52,325 nt of DNA, from the NCBI RefSeq assembly GCF_900184895.1, contig NZ_FXZK01000017.1, positions 1-52,325 on the forward strand. The letters are read 5' to 3'. Of this stretch, positions 42,855-52,183 are shown one piece after another (position 1 is the stretch's first letter; every line of letters starts with the position of its first letter). Both the position numbers and the translations under genes were made by a program. The DNA is from Flavimaricola marinus (GTDB taxonomy: Bacteria; Pseudomonadota; Alphaproteobacteria; Rhodobacterales; Rhodobacteraceae). The notes beneath the pieces were generated by a model that was given only the letters and a program-made list of their open reading frames with translations, did not search any database and had not been told where the DNA came from.

Positions 42855-44392
42855 CAATCACGATTACGCCGGGTGTCGCAACCCTGGCCCAGTTGCAGGA
42901 CATCTGGGCCAAAGGCCATGCTGTCGCGCTAGACCCTGCCTGCCATGCCGGCATCGCCGCTGCGCAGAAACTGGTGACAAAGGCCGCCAACGGTGACGCG
43001 GCGGTTTACGGCGTCAACACTGGGTTTGGCAAACTGGCCAGCGTCAAGATCGCGGCAAAAGACGTGGCCACTCTGCAGCGCAACCTGATCCTGTCCCACT
43101 GCTGCGGTGTCGGAGAGCCATTGGACGAACCCACGACGCGACTGATGATGGTGCTCAAGCTGTTGTCGCTGGGGCGCGGTGCCTCTGGCGTTGCCATGAC
43201 CACAGTCGAGATCCTTCAAGACATGCTTGCGCGCGGCGTCACGCCGGTGATTCCCAGCCAGGGGTCGGTTGGCGCGTCCGGCGATCTGGCCCCGCTCGCC
43301 CATATGGCCGCAGCGATGATCGGAGAGGGTGAAGCCACCTATGACGGCACCCGCATGCCGGCCGGTGAGGCGCTGGCCAAGGCGGGGATCACGCCCATTG
43401 TTCTGGGTCCCAAAGAGGGGCTGGCCCTGATCAACGGCACGCAATTCTCGACCGCTTGCGCGCTGGTGGGTCTGTGGGGCGCCTGGCGTAATGCCGCGAC
43501 CAGCGTGCTGACCTGTGCGCTGTCCACCGACGCGATCATGGGCTCCACCGCGCCTTTGCAGGATGCCATCCACACCCTGCGCGGCCATGCCGGCCAGATC
43601 GCTGTGGCCCGCGCCCAACGCGCGCTGATGGAGGGCTCGGAAATCCGCGAAAGCCACCAGGACGGCGACACCCGCGTGCAAGACCCTTATTGCATCCGCT
43701 GCCAGCCACAGGTGACGGGCGCCGCGATGGACCTGCTGCATTTCGCGGCGCGCACGCTTGAGGTTGAGGCCAACGCTGTCACCGACAATCCGTTGGTTCT
43801 GGTCGAGGACGATCTGATCGTCTCGGGTGGGAATTTCCACGCGGAGCCCGTTGGTTTTGCCGCTGATCAGATCGCTGTCGCCATTTCCGAGATTGGCGCG
43901 ATTGCACAGCGGCGCGTGGCTTTGATGGTGGATCCAACGCTCAGCTTTGATCTGCCGCCCTTCCTGACGCCTGATCCCGGCCTCAACTCCGGCCTGATGA
44001 TCGCCGAGGTGACGACTGCCGCATTGATGAGCGAAAACAAGCATCTGGCGAACCCCTGCACCACCGACAGTACGCCCACCTCTGCCAACCAGGAAGATCA
44101 CGTGAGCATGGCAGCCCATGCCGCGCGCCGCCTGTTGCGGATGAACGCGAACCTGAACGTGATCCTCGGGGTGGAGGCGATGTGCGGTGCGCAGGGCATC
44201 GAATTCCGCGCGCCCCTGCAAACCAGCGCACCGCTTCAGGTGGCGATGGCAACCTTGCGCGAGGCCGTGCCCAGCCTTGCCGAAGACCGCTACATGGCGC
44301 CCTCACTTGAGGCGGCCGCTGCTCTGGTGGAAAACGGTGCGTTGGCCGCGTCTGTGGACCTGCCTGCCTTTGTCAGAGGGTACGCGGCATGA
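42851..44392 (+). CDS. hutH: histidine ammonia-lyase
   Basis: A 513-residue enzyme starting at the ATG at 42851. The MIO prosthetic group forms from A142-S143-G144 in [38 protein letters not shown] and the final [15 protein letters not shown] are family motifs. It removes ammonia from histidine to give urocanate. The gene is coupled to hutI and hutG by ATGA overlaps. Confidence 0.97.
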   Translation: MTITITPGVATLAQLQDIWAKGHAVALDPACHAGIAAAQKLVTKAANGDAAVYGVNTGFGKLASVKIAAKDVATLQRNLILSHCCGVGEPLDEPTTRLMMVLKLLSLGRGASGVAMTTVEILQDMLARGVTPVIPSQGSVGASGDLAPLAHMAAAMIGEGEATYDGTRMPAGEALAKAGITPIVLGPKEGLALINGTQFSTACALVGLWGAWRNAATSVLTCALSTDAIMGSTAPLQDAIHTLRGHAGQIAVARAQRALMEGSEIRESHQDGDTRVQDPYCIRCQPQVTGAAMDLLHFAARTLEVEANAVTDNPLVLVEDDLIVSGGNFHAEPVGFAADQIAVAISEIGAIAQRRVALMVDPTLSFDLPPFLTPDPGLNSGLMIAEVTTAALMSENKHLANPCTTDSTPTSANQEDHVSMAAHAARRLLRMNANLNVILGVEAMCGAQGIEFRAPLQTSAPLQVAMATLREAVPSLAEDRYMAPSLEAAAALVENGALAASVDLPAFVRGYAA

Positions 44393-45189
44393 ATCCGGTT
44401 TCCGTTACCCAGGGCAGCGGCCCTGTCGTTCTGGGCCTGCCGCACACAGGCACCTTCGTTCCTGACGCCATCATGGCGACGTTGAACGAAAATGGCCGCA
44501 AGCTGGCGGATACAGATTGGCATATCGACCGGCTCTATGCGGGCTTGCTGCCCGACGCGACGACCGTTACCGCCAATTTCCACCGCTACGTGATCGACGC
44601 CAATCGTGATCCGCAGGGGGAAAGCCTTTATCCCGGCCAGAACACGACAAGCCTGGTCCCGCTCACCGATTTCGACGGTGCCGCGATCTGGGCCGAACCG
44701 CCCACGGCGACGGATATCGACACCCGCCGCGCGGCTTTTCACGCGCCCTATCACGCGGCGCTGGAAGCCGAGCTGAAGCGCGTGCATGCCTTGCACGGCT
44801 GCGCGATCCTGTATGATTGCCACTCGATCCGGTCGCGCATTCCGTTCCTGTTTGAAGGCACCTTGCCGGATTTCAACATCGGCACGAACCAGGGGCGCAC
44901 CTGTGCGCCAGCCGTTGAGCAATCCGCACGTCAGATCTGCGAAAGGGCCGCTGACTATTCCAGCACGTCCAATGGCCGGTTCAAGGGCGGCTGGACCACG
45001 CGGCATTATGGCCAGCCCGCACAGGGCGTCCATGCAATCCAGATGGAACTGGCACAGTCCACCTACCTGCAAGACGAAGCCGCGCCCTGGGCCTATGACG
45101 AAACCAAAGCGGCAAAGCTGCGCCCGCATCTGGCCGAAATCCTGACCACTCTGGCCGATCTGGCCCCGACCCTAGGAGGCACATCATGA
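44389..45189 (+). CDS. hutG: N-formylglutamate deformylase
   Basis: A 266-residue FGase-family amidohydrolase. It has [10 protein letters not shown] near the N-terminus, [38 protein letters not shown], and [11 protein letters not shown] with [11 protein letters not shown] toward the C-terminus. It splits formylglutamate into glutamate and formate, the last step here. It overlaps hutH and hutU by ATGA junctions. Confidence 0.94.
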   Translation: MNPVSVTQGSGPVVLGLPHTGTFVPDAIMATLNENGRKLADTDWHIDRLYAGLLPDATTVTANFHRYVIDANRDPQGESLYPGQNTTSLVPLTDFDGAAIWAEPPTATDIDTRRAAFHAPYHAALEAELKRVHALHGCAILYDCHSIRSRIPFLFEGTLPDFNIGTNQGRTCAPAVEQSARQICERAADYSSTSNGRFKGGWTTRHYGQPAQGVHAIQMELAQSTYLQDEAAPWAYDETKAAKLRPHLAEILTTLADLAPTLGGTS

Positions 45190-46856
45190 CCAACCCCCGC
45201 CACAACCTGCGCGACATATACCCCCCGACCGGCCCCGAGATCACCGCCAAAAGCTGGCTCACCGAGGCACCCATGCGGATGCTGATGAACAACCTGCATC
45301 CCGATGTAGCTGAAAACCCGCACGAGCTGGTCGTTTACGGCGGCATCGGCCGTGCCGCGCGCACCTGGGAAGACTTTGACGCCATCGTCGCGGCGCTCAA
45401 GGATCTGGACGATACACAAACGCTGCTGGTGCAATCGGGCAAACCCGTAGGCGTGTTCAACACGCACAAGGATGCGCCGCGCGTGTTGATCGCCAACTCC
45501 AATCTAGTGCCGCATTGGGCCACCTGGGATCATTTCAACGAGTTGGATAAAAAGGGCCTGGCGATGTACGGCCAGATGACCGCCGGGTCGTGGATCTACA
45601 TCGGCACGCAGGGCATCGTGCAGGGCACCTATGAAACCTTCATGGAAGCGGGCCGCCAGCATTATGAAGGCAACCTGAAAGGTCGGTGGATCTTAACTGG
45701 GGGTCTTGGCGGCATGGGCGGCGCGCAGCCGCTGGCCGCGGTGATGGCGGGTGCATGCTGTCTGGCTGTCGAATGCGACGAGACCCGCGCCGATTTCCGT
45801 CTTCGCACGCGCTATGTGGATGAGAAAACGCACGATCTGGACGAAGCGCTTGCGATGATTGAGCGCTGGACTGCGGCGGGTGAAGCCAAGTCCGTGGCTC
45901 TGATCGGCAACGCCGCCGATGTTTTCCCCGAACTGGTCAAGCGCGGCGTCAGGCCGGATATGGTCACCGACCAGACCTCGGCCCACGATCCGGTCCACGG
46001 CTACCTGCCCCAAGGCTGGAGCGTTGCGGAGTGGCGCGAAAAGCAGGAAAGCGATCCCAAGGCTGTCGAGGCTGCCGCGCGCGCCTCGATGAAGATCCAG
46101 GTCGCGGCGATGGTCGATTTCTGGAACGCAGGCGTGCCGACGCTGGACTATGGCAACAACATCCGTCAGGTCGCGCAGGAGGAAGGGCTTGAGAACGCCT
46201 TTGCCTTCCCCGGCTTCGTGCCCGCCTATATCCGCCCGCTGTTTTGCCGCGGCGTCGGGCCGTTCCGCTGGTGCGCGCTGTCGGGTGATCCCGAGGACAT
46301 CTACAAGACCGATGCCAAGGTCAAGGAACTGATCGACGACCCGCATCTGCACAACTGGCTCGATATGGCGCGCGAGCGGATCGCGTTTCAGGGCCTGCCC
46401 GCCCGCATCTGCTGGGTCGGTCTGGGCCTGCGCGACAAGCTCGGCCTTGCTTTCAACGAGATGGTGCGCAATGGCGAGTTGTCGGCACCTGTGGTCATTG
46501 GCCGCGATCACCTGGACAGTGGGTCGGTGGCTTCGCCCAACCGCGAAACCGAGGCGATGAAAGACGGCTCTGGCGCGGTTTCAGACTGGCCACTCCTGAA
46601 TGCGATGCTGAACGTCGCAGGCGGCGCGACATGGGTGTCGCTGCACCACGGCGGCGGCGTCGGCATGGGGTTCTCGCAACACTCCGGCATGGTGATCTGC
46701 TGTGATGGCACCGAAGACGCGGATCGCCGGATCGCCAATGTCCTGTGGAATGATCCGGCCACCGGCGTCATGCGCCACGCCGACGCGGGCTATGACATCG
46801 CGCTGGACTGCGCGCGCGAAAAAGGGCTGAACTTGCCCGGCATTCTGGGGAGATAA
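45186..46856 (+). CDS. hutU: urocanate hydratase
   Basis: A 556-residue enzyme, full length. [16 protein letters not shown] and [12 protein letters not shown] are near the N-terminus, [13 protein letters not shown] binds NAD, and [36 protein letters not shown] (with the active-site Cys region) and [18 protein letters not shown] follow. It converts urocanate to imidazolonepropionate. The Rieske gene follows after only three bases. Confidence 0.97.
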   Translation: MTNPRHNLRDIYPPTGPEITAKSWLTEAPMRMLMNNLHPDVAENPHELVVYGGIGRAARTWEDFDAIVAALKDLDDTQTLLVQSGKPVGVFNTHKDAPRVLIANSNLVPHWATWDHFNELDKKGLAMYGQMTAGSWIYIGTQGIVQGTYETFMEAGRQHYEGNLKGRWILTGGLGGMGGAQPLAAVMAGACCLAVECDETRADFRLRTRYVDEKTHDLDEALAMIERWTAAGEAKSVALIGNAADVFPELVKRGVRPDMVTDQTSAHDPVHGYLPQGWSVAEWREKQESDPKAVEAAARASMKIQVAAMVDFWNAGVPTLDYGNNIRQVAQEEGLENAFAFPGFVPAYIRPLFCRGVGPFRWCALSGDPEDIYKTDAKVKELIDDPHLHNWLDMARERIAFQGLPARICWVGLGLRDKLGLAFNEMVRNGELSAPVVIGRDHLDSGSVASPNRETEAMKDGSGAVSDWPLLNAMLNVAGGATWVSLHHGGGVGMGFSQHSGMVICCDGTEDADRRIANVLWNDPATGVMRHADAGYDIALDCAREKGLNLPGILGR

Positions 46857-46859
46857 CAC

Positions 46860-47900
46860 ATGTTCCTGAAAAACGCCTGGTACGTCGCCGCCTGGGATCA
46901 TGAGATAACCCGCGACTTGCAACAGATCATGGTGCTTGGCGAGAAAATCTGCGTGTTCCGCAGCGAGGTTGGCGCGCTTGTCGCCCTCGAAGACGCCTGC
47001 CCCCACCGCAAGCTGCCCCTGTCCAAAGGGCGCATCAAAGGCGATACTGTCGAATGCGGCTACCACGGCCTGACATTCAACTGCGTCGGCCAATGCGTCT
47101 GGGCGCCCGGATCCGGCGGAATCCCGTCCAATGCCAAGGTGCACGCCTATCCGTTGCACGAAAAATACGGGCTGGTCTGGATCTGGATGGGTAACCCCGC
47201 GCTGGCCGATCCGGCCGACATCTTCGAGATCGAGAATTACGACAACCCGGCCTGGGGCATCAATCGCGGTGCCGCGATGGAACTGGACTGCAACTATCTG
47301 CTGATGTGCGACAACCTGCTGGATCCGACCCACGTGGCATGGGTGCACCAAAGCAGCTTTGCCGCGGACGCCACCAAGGACACGCCGCTGCGGATCACCA
47401 AAACCGAAAATGGCGTGATCGTGCACCGCTGGATGATGGATCACGAACCCGCGCCATTTTACAGAAAAGTGGTGGAGTTCGAGGGCAACTGCGACCGCCT
47501 TCAGCATTACGAAGTGCGCCATCCGTCCCATGCGCTCATCAAGGCGGTGTTCACCCCCGCCGGCACCGGAGGGCCGGACGGTTCGTTGCACGAAAACACC
47601 TTCATCATGGACAGCTACAATTTCATGACCCCCACAGATGAGGGGCGGACGCGCTATTACTGGTTCCAATTGCGCAACATCAGGCCCGATGACGACGAGC
47701 TTTCCAGGATGATGTCCGAAGACGTTCAGCACGCTTTCGAAGAGGACAGGGACGTGCTGAACGAAGTGCAAAAGGGCATGAGCAACAAGACCTCGCCACA
47801 TATTGATCTGCCCATTGACGGCGGGCAATTGCGCTTCCGCCGCCAGTTGCAGGCCATGATCAACGAAGAACGACAAGTCGACCGGCAAATGGCCGAATAG
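46860..47900 (+). CDS. Rieske-type non-haem iron oxygenase at end of hut operon
   Basis: A 346-residue oxygenase alpha subunit of the vanillate-demethylase (VanA) branch. The Rieske cluster ligands are C47 and H49, and C66 and H69 (ACPHRKLPLSKG and ECGYHGLTF). The mononuclear iron site is DNLLDPTHVAWVH with D155, H158 and H163. VanA-type enzymes usually carry out oxidative demethylation. The gene is three bases after hutU, so it is translated with the hut enzymes, but no ferredoxin-reductase partner (VanB type) is in the window. A methylated histidine relative is a possible substrate, from context only. Confidence 0.85.
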   Translation: MFLKNAWYVAAWDHEITRDLQQIMVLGEKICVFRSEVGALVALEDACPHRKLPLSKGRIKGDTVECGYHGLTFNCVGQCVWAPGSGGIPSNAKVHAYPLHEKYGLVWIWMGNPALADPADIFEIENYDNPAWGINRGAAMELDCNYLLMCDNLLDPTHVAWVHQSSFAADATKDTPLRITKTENGVIVHRWMMDHEPAPFYRKVVEFEGNCDRLQHYEVRHPSHALIKAVFTPAGTGGPDGSLHENTFIMDSYNFMTPTDEGRTRYYWFQLRNIRPDDDELSRMMSEDVQHAFEEDRDVLNEVQKGMSNKTSPHIDLPIDGGQLRFRRQLQAMINEERQVDRQMAE

Positions 47901-47906
47901 CGGTAT

Positions 47907-49019
47907 GTGCCACTGGGTCCACCCCAAATTCTCGATGTCGGCTTGGACAAGGCCGCTCGGGCCATTAGCATTGCCGTTGTGGTGAACCAAAATGACCCTG
48001 ATCTTGGCCTCGGACCTGAAGTAGTCCCGGAAGGTGCGTTTTTCTTCCCTGTGGAAGACTTCAAAGTACCTTTGGATCTGGGGTTCTTGCTCTTGCCGCG
48101 TTTCACGCTGCTGGCCTTCAGTGCTGCCCTTGATCCACTGCGTATCGCCAATCAGCTTGCGCAAAAGCCACTCTATCGATGGACCGTTTTTTCCGAGAAT
48201 GGTCAGGCCATCACCTCATCTTCCGGGATGGATGTAAGCGTCCATGGCAGCCTGGATTCCTTGCCAAAAGACCTGCGTTTGCTGGTCTGCTCAGGCAATC
48301 AGGGGTTGGACGCGGCGTCAGACGCGACGGTTGCGCGGCTTCGCAAACACGTCCGCTTTGGTGGCAAGGTCGGGGGGATTTGTACGGGCGCCGCCACTCT
48401 TGCACGTGCAGGTTTGCTGAACGATCGCATCTTCACCATGCATTGGGAAAACCAGCCCGGGTTTGTGGAAAGGTATCCTGACTTGATCCCTTCGCCGAAG
48501 CGGTTCGAGATTGACGGTGATCTCTGGACATGTGGTGGCGGTGCTGCTGCAACCGAGATGATGCTTTCGATCATCCAGCGCGATTATGGTCGGGATTTCG
48601 CGATTGTCGTCTCTGACATGTGCCTCAACTACGGTGAATTGGCACCGCACGCAGCACAAAGGTCCTCACTTGCTCGCGCGCTAAGTACCCGCAACGCCAA
48701 ATTGGTTCAGGTCGTTCAGGCGATGTACAACAATATCGAAGAGCCGGTATCCTTTGATGAGCTGAGTGAGATAACCGGGCTGTCTCGTCGACAGATCGAG
48801 CGTCAATTCAAGCAATATTTGGGGGAAAGCCCCATGATTGCGTACCGCAACATCCGGCTGGATCGAGCACGCGCACTTGTCGTTGAAACTGATATGACTG
48901 TTGCGGAAATTGCCATTGCGAGCGGGTTCAGTTCTACTGGAGTACTTTCCCGCCACTACAAGGACCGGTTTGGAAACTCTCCTTCTGCGCACCAGAAAAA
49001 CAAACAGAAAAGTGAATGA
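47907..49019 (+). CDS. GlxA-type AraC-family regulator with DJ-1/PfpI-like domain
   Basis: Up to 370 residues from a GTG at 47907. The recognised fold begins near residue 55 (GFLLLPRFTLLAFSAALDPL), and a GTG at 48051 is an alternative start. The N-terminal domain has the DJ-1/PfpI elbow GGICTGAATLARAGLL with its Cys. The C-terminal AraC double helix-turn-helix (about 270-365) includes LSRRQIERQFKQYLG and VAEIAIASGFSSTGVLSRHYK. Relatives (GbdR, ArgR, CdhR) control use of betaines, amino acids and similar nitrogen compounds. It lies between the Rieske gene and the convergent creatinase. Confidence 0.85.
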   Translation: MPLGPPQILDVGLDKAARAISIAVVVNQNDPDLGLGPEVVPEGAFFFPVEDFKVPLDLGFLLLPRFTLLAFSAALDPLRIANQLAQKPLYRWTVFSENGQAITSSSGMDVSVHGSLDSLPKDLRLLVCSGNQGLDAASDATVARLRKHVRFGGKVGGICTGAATLARAGLLNDRIFTMHWENQPGFVERYPDLIPSPKRFEIDGDLWTCGGGAAATEMMLSIIQRDYGRDFAIVVSDMCLNYGELAPHAAQRSSLARALSTRNAKLVQVVQAMYNNIEEPVSFDELSEITGLSRRQIERQFKQYLGESPMIAYRNIRLDRARALVVETDMTVAEIAIASGFSSTGVLSRHYKDRFGNSPSAHQKNKQKSE

Positions 49020-49046
49020 AGTGAGCAATAGTTATTGCTCACTTCA
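49017..49046. terminator. perfect 14-base-pair hairpin between convergent genes
   Basis: TGAAGTGAGCAATA (49017-49030) and TATTGCTCACTTCA (49033-49046) are perfect reverse complements with a GT in the loop. The hairpin overlaps the regulator stop codon and lies 13 bases past the creatinase stop, so it can terminate both convergent transcripts. There is no long T-run on either side. Confidence 0.7.
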
Positions 49047-49058
49047 GATGTCTGCAAA

Positions 49059-50261
49059 CTAGCCAACCACGTTGAACTCAGGGCCGTACGGATAACCCGT
49101 GATGTTTTCGTTGCCATCCTCGGTGATGACAAGGATGTCATGCTCGCGGTAGCCGCCTGCCCCGGGCTGACCTTCGGGAATGGTCAGCATCGGCTCCATC
49201 GAGATCACCATGCCCGGCTCAAGCACCGTATCGATGTCCTCGCGTAACTCCAGACCCGCCTCGCGGCCATAGTAGTGCGACAGAACGCCGAAGGAATGGC
49301 CGTACCCAAAGCTCCGGTACTGCAGCAGATCATGCTCTGCAAAGAAATCGTTGATCTTGTGCGTAACCTCGGCGCAAGTTGCACCCGGCTTCAGCAGGCT
49401 AATGCCTAGCTCATGCGCGGCGACGTTGGCTTCCCAGATTTTCAGACTGGCGGCGTCAACTTCTTCAACAAACAATGTCCGTTCCAGCGCGGTGTAGTAG
49501 CCTGAGATCATCGGGAAGGTGTTGAGCGACAGGATATCGCCACGCTCCAGAACGCGGGTTGTCACCGGGTTGTGGGCCCCATCGGTGTTGATGCCGGACT
49601 GGAACCAGACCCAGGTATCGCGGATCTCGCTGTCCGGAAAACGCCGGGCGATTTCCAACTCCATGGCATCACGGCCCGCCATCGCCACATCGACCTCGCG
49701 GACGCCTGCTTTGATCGCATCCTTGATCGCATAGCCACCCACGTCAGCGGTCGCAGCACCTGCGCGGATCAACTCAATCTCAGCCGCGGACTTGTGCATA
49801 CGCAGTTTCATCGTCGTGGGCGCGATGTCTTTCTTCGCCGACGGGGCCAGGAATTCATCCAGCAAACCCAACTGCGCGTAGGATATGTGATCGCCTTCAA
49901 AGCCAATGACCTTGCCCGACCCTGTCACAGACTGGATCGCGCGCCAGTAGTTGTTCCGCTGCCAGTCAGTGTAGGTGATGTTGTCGCCATAACCGCGCCG
50001 CCACGGCTGCGCCGCGTCGATGCCAGCGCTGAAGGTCACGGTTTCAGTGGGCGTCACAACCTGTGCGTAGGGACGACCAAAGGAACAATAGAGGAAACCT
50101 GAATAATAGGCGACGTTGTGCATCGACGTCAGGACGCAAGCGTCGACGCCCATCTCAGCCATCTGCGCGCGCAGTTTGCCTAGGCGCGCCTCATATTCGG
50201 CATCTGAAAACGGCAGGGTCTTCTGACCCTGGTGAAAGCGGTAATGTTGTGGACGCTCCAT
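49059..50261 (-). CDS. creatinase (creatine amidinohydrolase)
   Basis: A 400-residue pita-bread-fold enzyme of the M24 superfamily. It starts at the ATG at 50261, with AGGAGT upstream. It matches Pseudomonas creatinase along its length: YYSGFLYCSFGRPYA, then YTDWQRNNYW, then the catalytic-His stretch GINTDGAHNPVTTR, FPMISGYYTALERTLF, and YGHSFGVLSHYYGREAGLEL with REHDIL. This is the creatinase branch, not a metal-dependent Xaa-Pro peptidase. It would split creatine into sarcosine and urea. No creatininase or sarcosine oxidase gene is in the window. Confidence 0.9.
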   Translation of the reverse strand: MERPQHYRFHQGQKTLPFSDAEYEARLGKLRAQMAEMGVDACVLTSMHNVAYYSGFLYCSFGRPYAQVVTPTETVTFSAGIDAAQPWRRGYGDNITYTDWQRNNYWRAIQSVTGSGKVIGFEGDHISYAQLGLLDEFLAPSAKKDIAPTTMKLRMHKSAAEIELIRAGAATADVGGYAIKDAIKAGVREVDVAMAGRDAMELEIARRFPDSEIRDTWVWFQSGINTDGAHNPVTTRVLERGDILSLNTFPMISGYYTALERTLFVEEVDAASLKIWEANVAAHELGISLLKPGATCAEVTHKINDFFAEHDLLQYRSFGYGHSFGVLSHYYGREAGLELREDIDTVLEPGMVISMEPMLTIPEGQPGAGGYREHDILVITEDGNENITGYPYGPEFNVVG

Positions 50262-50280
50262 CAATCCAACTCCTATCAAG

Positions 50281-50324
50281 CGTTTGAGCGATGGAGATGG
50301 AAATCTCTCCTCATCGCGCAAACG
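50281..50324. promoter_or_regulatory. 44-base imperfect inverted repeat upstream of creatinase
   Basis: Arms CGTTTG-x-GCGATG (50281-50293) and CATCGC-x-CAAACG (50312-50324) pair perfectly but for one mismatch. GAGA/TCTC near the centre extends the stem to about 16 pairs. It begins 20 bases before the creatinase ATG, so it would be in the transcript leader if the promoter is upstream, or act as an operator. The rest of the gap (50325-50527) holds only short GC-rich hairpins and no gene that I can support. Confidence 0.5.
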
Positions 50325-50527
50325 ACAAAGCAAGATCCCGGCGTTCAGGATGGTGAAAGAGGGTGTGCACTTTGTGCTGGCGACGCCATCGCCGACCCTC
50401 GTCGCGCTGGTAAGATACTGACACGCAACCCGGCTAACACCTTCACGCCACTTCATGTCGCTTTTGGCAATTCTTCAGCCAATTTTTTCTTCGTTATCCG
50501 AGCCGTTGGCCTCATCGTGATGAGAGT

Positions 50528-51724
50528 CTACGTGACCAACGCGCGTTTCTGGAATTCCGCGTCCTTGAAGCGTTCTTCCTCAAGGATGCGTTCCAGCTTG
50601 TCGACGGCATCGATGATATCGGCCTCATTCACGAACAGCGGTGTGATGCCAAAGCGCATGACGTCAGGGGCCCGAAAATCACCAATCACGTTGTCAGCGA
50701 TCAACGCTTGCATGGCGGCATAGCCGTGCTCGAATGCGAAGGACACGTGGCTGCCGCGCGCGGCCGGATCGCGCGGGCTGACCAACTTCAGGCCGGGGCA
50801 TCGGGCTTCAACCTCGCGGATGAACAACTCTGACAGTTCGATGGACTTGGCGTGAACCTCGCCCATGTCGGCCTTGTCCCAGATGTCCAATGCAACCGAC
50901 AAAAGCGCGAAGGACGCGATCGACGGTGTGCCGATGCGCATCCGCTCGATCTTGCCCGGCATCGGACGGTAGTCGGTGTCGAAGGCAAAAGGTGCCTCGT
51001 GGCCGTACCAGCCCGACAGGAACGGCTCTACCGTCTCCAGCAGGCGGGGCGCGACGTATATAAAAGCCGGGGCGCCAGGGCCGCCATTGAGGTATTTGTA
51101 GGTGCAGCCGATGGCGAAATCGGTGTCAAATCCGCCCACATCGACCGGCACCGCGCCCGCTGAATGCGCCAGGTCCCACACGACCACTGCCCCAACTGCA
51201 TGCGCCTTTTCAATAACGGCTTTCATGTCATGGCGGCGGCCCGTTCGGTAATCCACTTCGGTCAGCATCACCACGCCGACCTCCTCGGTGATGGCCTCCA
51301 TAACATCCTCGGGGGCGGGCGTGTGAAGGGTGTAGCCCGCATCCTTTAGTTTCATCAGCCCCTCGACCATATAAAGATCCGTGGGGAAATTGCCGCTGTC
51401 CGACAAAACCACGCGGCGCTCCGGCACCATGGCCATGCCGGCAGCAACGGCCTGAAACACTTTGATCGACAGCGTGTCGCCGACCACCGTGGTGCCCGCT
51501 CCCGCCCCAATCAAATGCCCGACGCGGTCACCCAGCGTGTTGGTCTGCGTGAACCAGTTTTTGGTATTCCAGCTCTTGATCAGCTCTGTACGCCATTCGT
51601 CGGTGAGAAAGTTGGTCATGGCAGGCACGGAGGCGCGCGGCATCGGGCCAAGTGAGTTGCCGTTCAGATAGATCATGCCTTCTGGCAGATCGAATTGCTG
51701 TCTTGTCCATTCAAAATCAGTCAA
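50528..51724 (-). CDS. kynU: kynureninase
   Basis: A 398-residue fold-type I PLP enzyme starting at a TTG at 51724, with AAAGGA upstream. It has IYLNGNSLGPMPRAS near the N-terminus, SDSGNFPTDLYMVEG, VVVWDLAHSAGAVPVDV and the PLP lysine in GCTYKYLNGGPGAPAF. The C-terminal RFGITPLFVNEADI is also typical. It splits kynurenine or hydroxykynurenine into (hydroxy)anthranilate and alanine in tryptophan breakdown. No kynA or kynB gene is in the window. Confidence 0.93.
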   Translation of the reverse strand: MTDFEWTRQQFDLPEGMIYLNGNSLGPMPRASVPAMTNFLTDEWRTELIKSWNTKNWFTQTNTLGDRVGHLIGAGAGTTVVGDTLSIKVFQAVAAGMAMVPERRVVLSDSGNFPTDLYMVEGLMKLKDAGYTLHTPAPEDVMEAITEEVGVVMLTEVDYRTGRRHDMKAVIEKAHAVGAVVVWDLAHSAGAVPVDVGGFDTDFAIGCTYKYLNGGPGAPAFIYVAPRLLETVEPFLSGWYGHEAPFAFDTDYRPMPGKIERMRIGTPSIASFALLSVALDIWDKADMGEVHAKSIELSELFIREVEARCPGLKLVSPRDPAARGSHVSFAFEHGYAAMQALIADNVIGDFRAPDVMRFGITPLFVNEADIIDAVDKLERILEEERFKDAEFQKRALVT

Positions 51725-51795
51725 TTTTTGTCCTTTCTCAACGTGTATGCGTCTTTCCTTCGCAACATGCCTGTCCGCTCTGACAGCCGTGCATG

Positions 51796-52176
51796 TCATT
51801 GTTGGGTTTCATTTCGATGCCCCGATTTTTGGGCGCATTCCAAAAATACCCGCAGCTTGCAGTCCTTGCAGATATTGTCGTCGGCACCAGCCACGGCGGC
51901 AGCAATGGCTTCGCCCTTGTTATTGTGCAGATTATCAGAGCCCAGCTCATCAAAGACGTGCAGTCTTTTCAGGATGCGCAGGGAAGGTGCGTTGGTCGTA
52001 GAAATATGAAAATCCGCTCCGGCCTTTCGCGCGCGCCGAATTTCTTTCAGCAGAAGACCTGCGCCAGACATGTCGATCTTCCAAAGCCCTTTCAGGCCCA
52101 TCAGCTTGGTCTTGGGGATCGGGTTGGCAGCCTCCGCCTTGCGGAATTGCTGTTCAACATTCTTGTCGCTTTGCCC
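51796..52176 (-). pseudogene. C-terminal STAS remnant of a SulP-type anion transporter
   Basis: The open frame of 127 codons (52176 to 51796) covers only a STAS domain and tail: LKGLWKIDMSGAGLLLKEI, LRILKRLHVFDELGSDNLH, then a short Cys-containing end (ICKDCKLRVFLEC). The frame opens at an in-frame stop (52177-52179), and the DNA beyond shows no SulP similarity in any frame, so the membrane part is missing. The first ATG (52101) falls inside the domain. A mobile element appears to have cut the gene at about 52183. A small STAS-only protein cannot be excluded. Confidence 0.6.
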
Positions 52177-52183
52177 TTAAATC

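Noticed and set aside
46581-48164. 527-codon open frame on the minus strand
   Set aside because: It is antisense to hutU, the Rieske gene and the start of the regulator. The translation is rich in His and Val as expected of a shadow.
50325-50440. Glycine-type riboswitch upstream of creatinase
   Set aside because: Some GGAGAG-like and hairpin elements are present and creatine breakdown leads to glycine, but the conserved aptamer blocks are not in the right order and there is no paired second aptamer.
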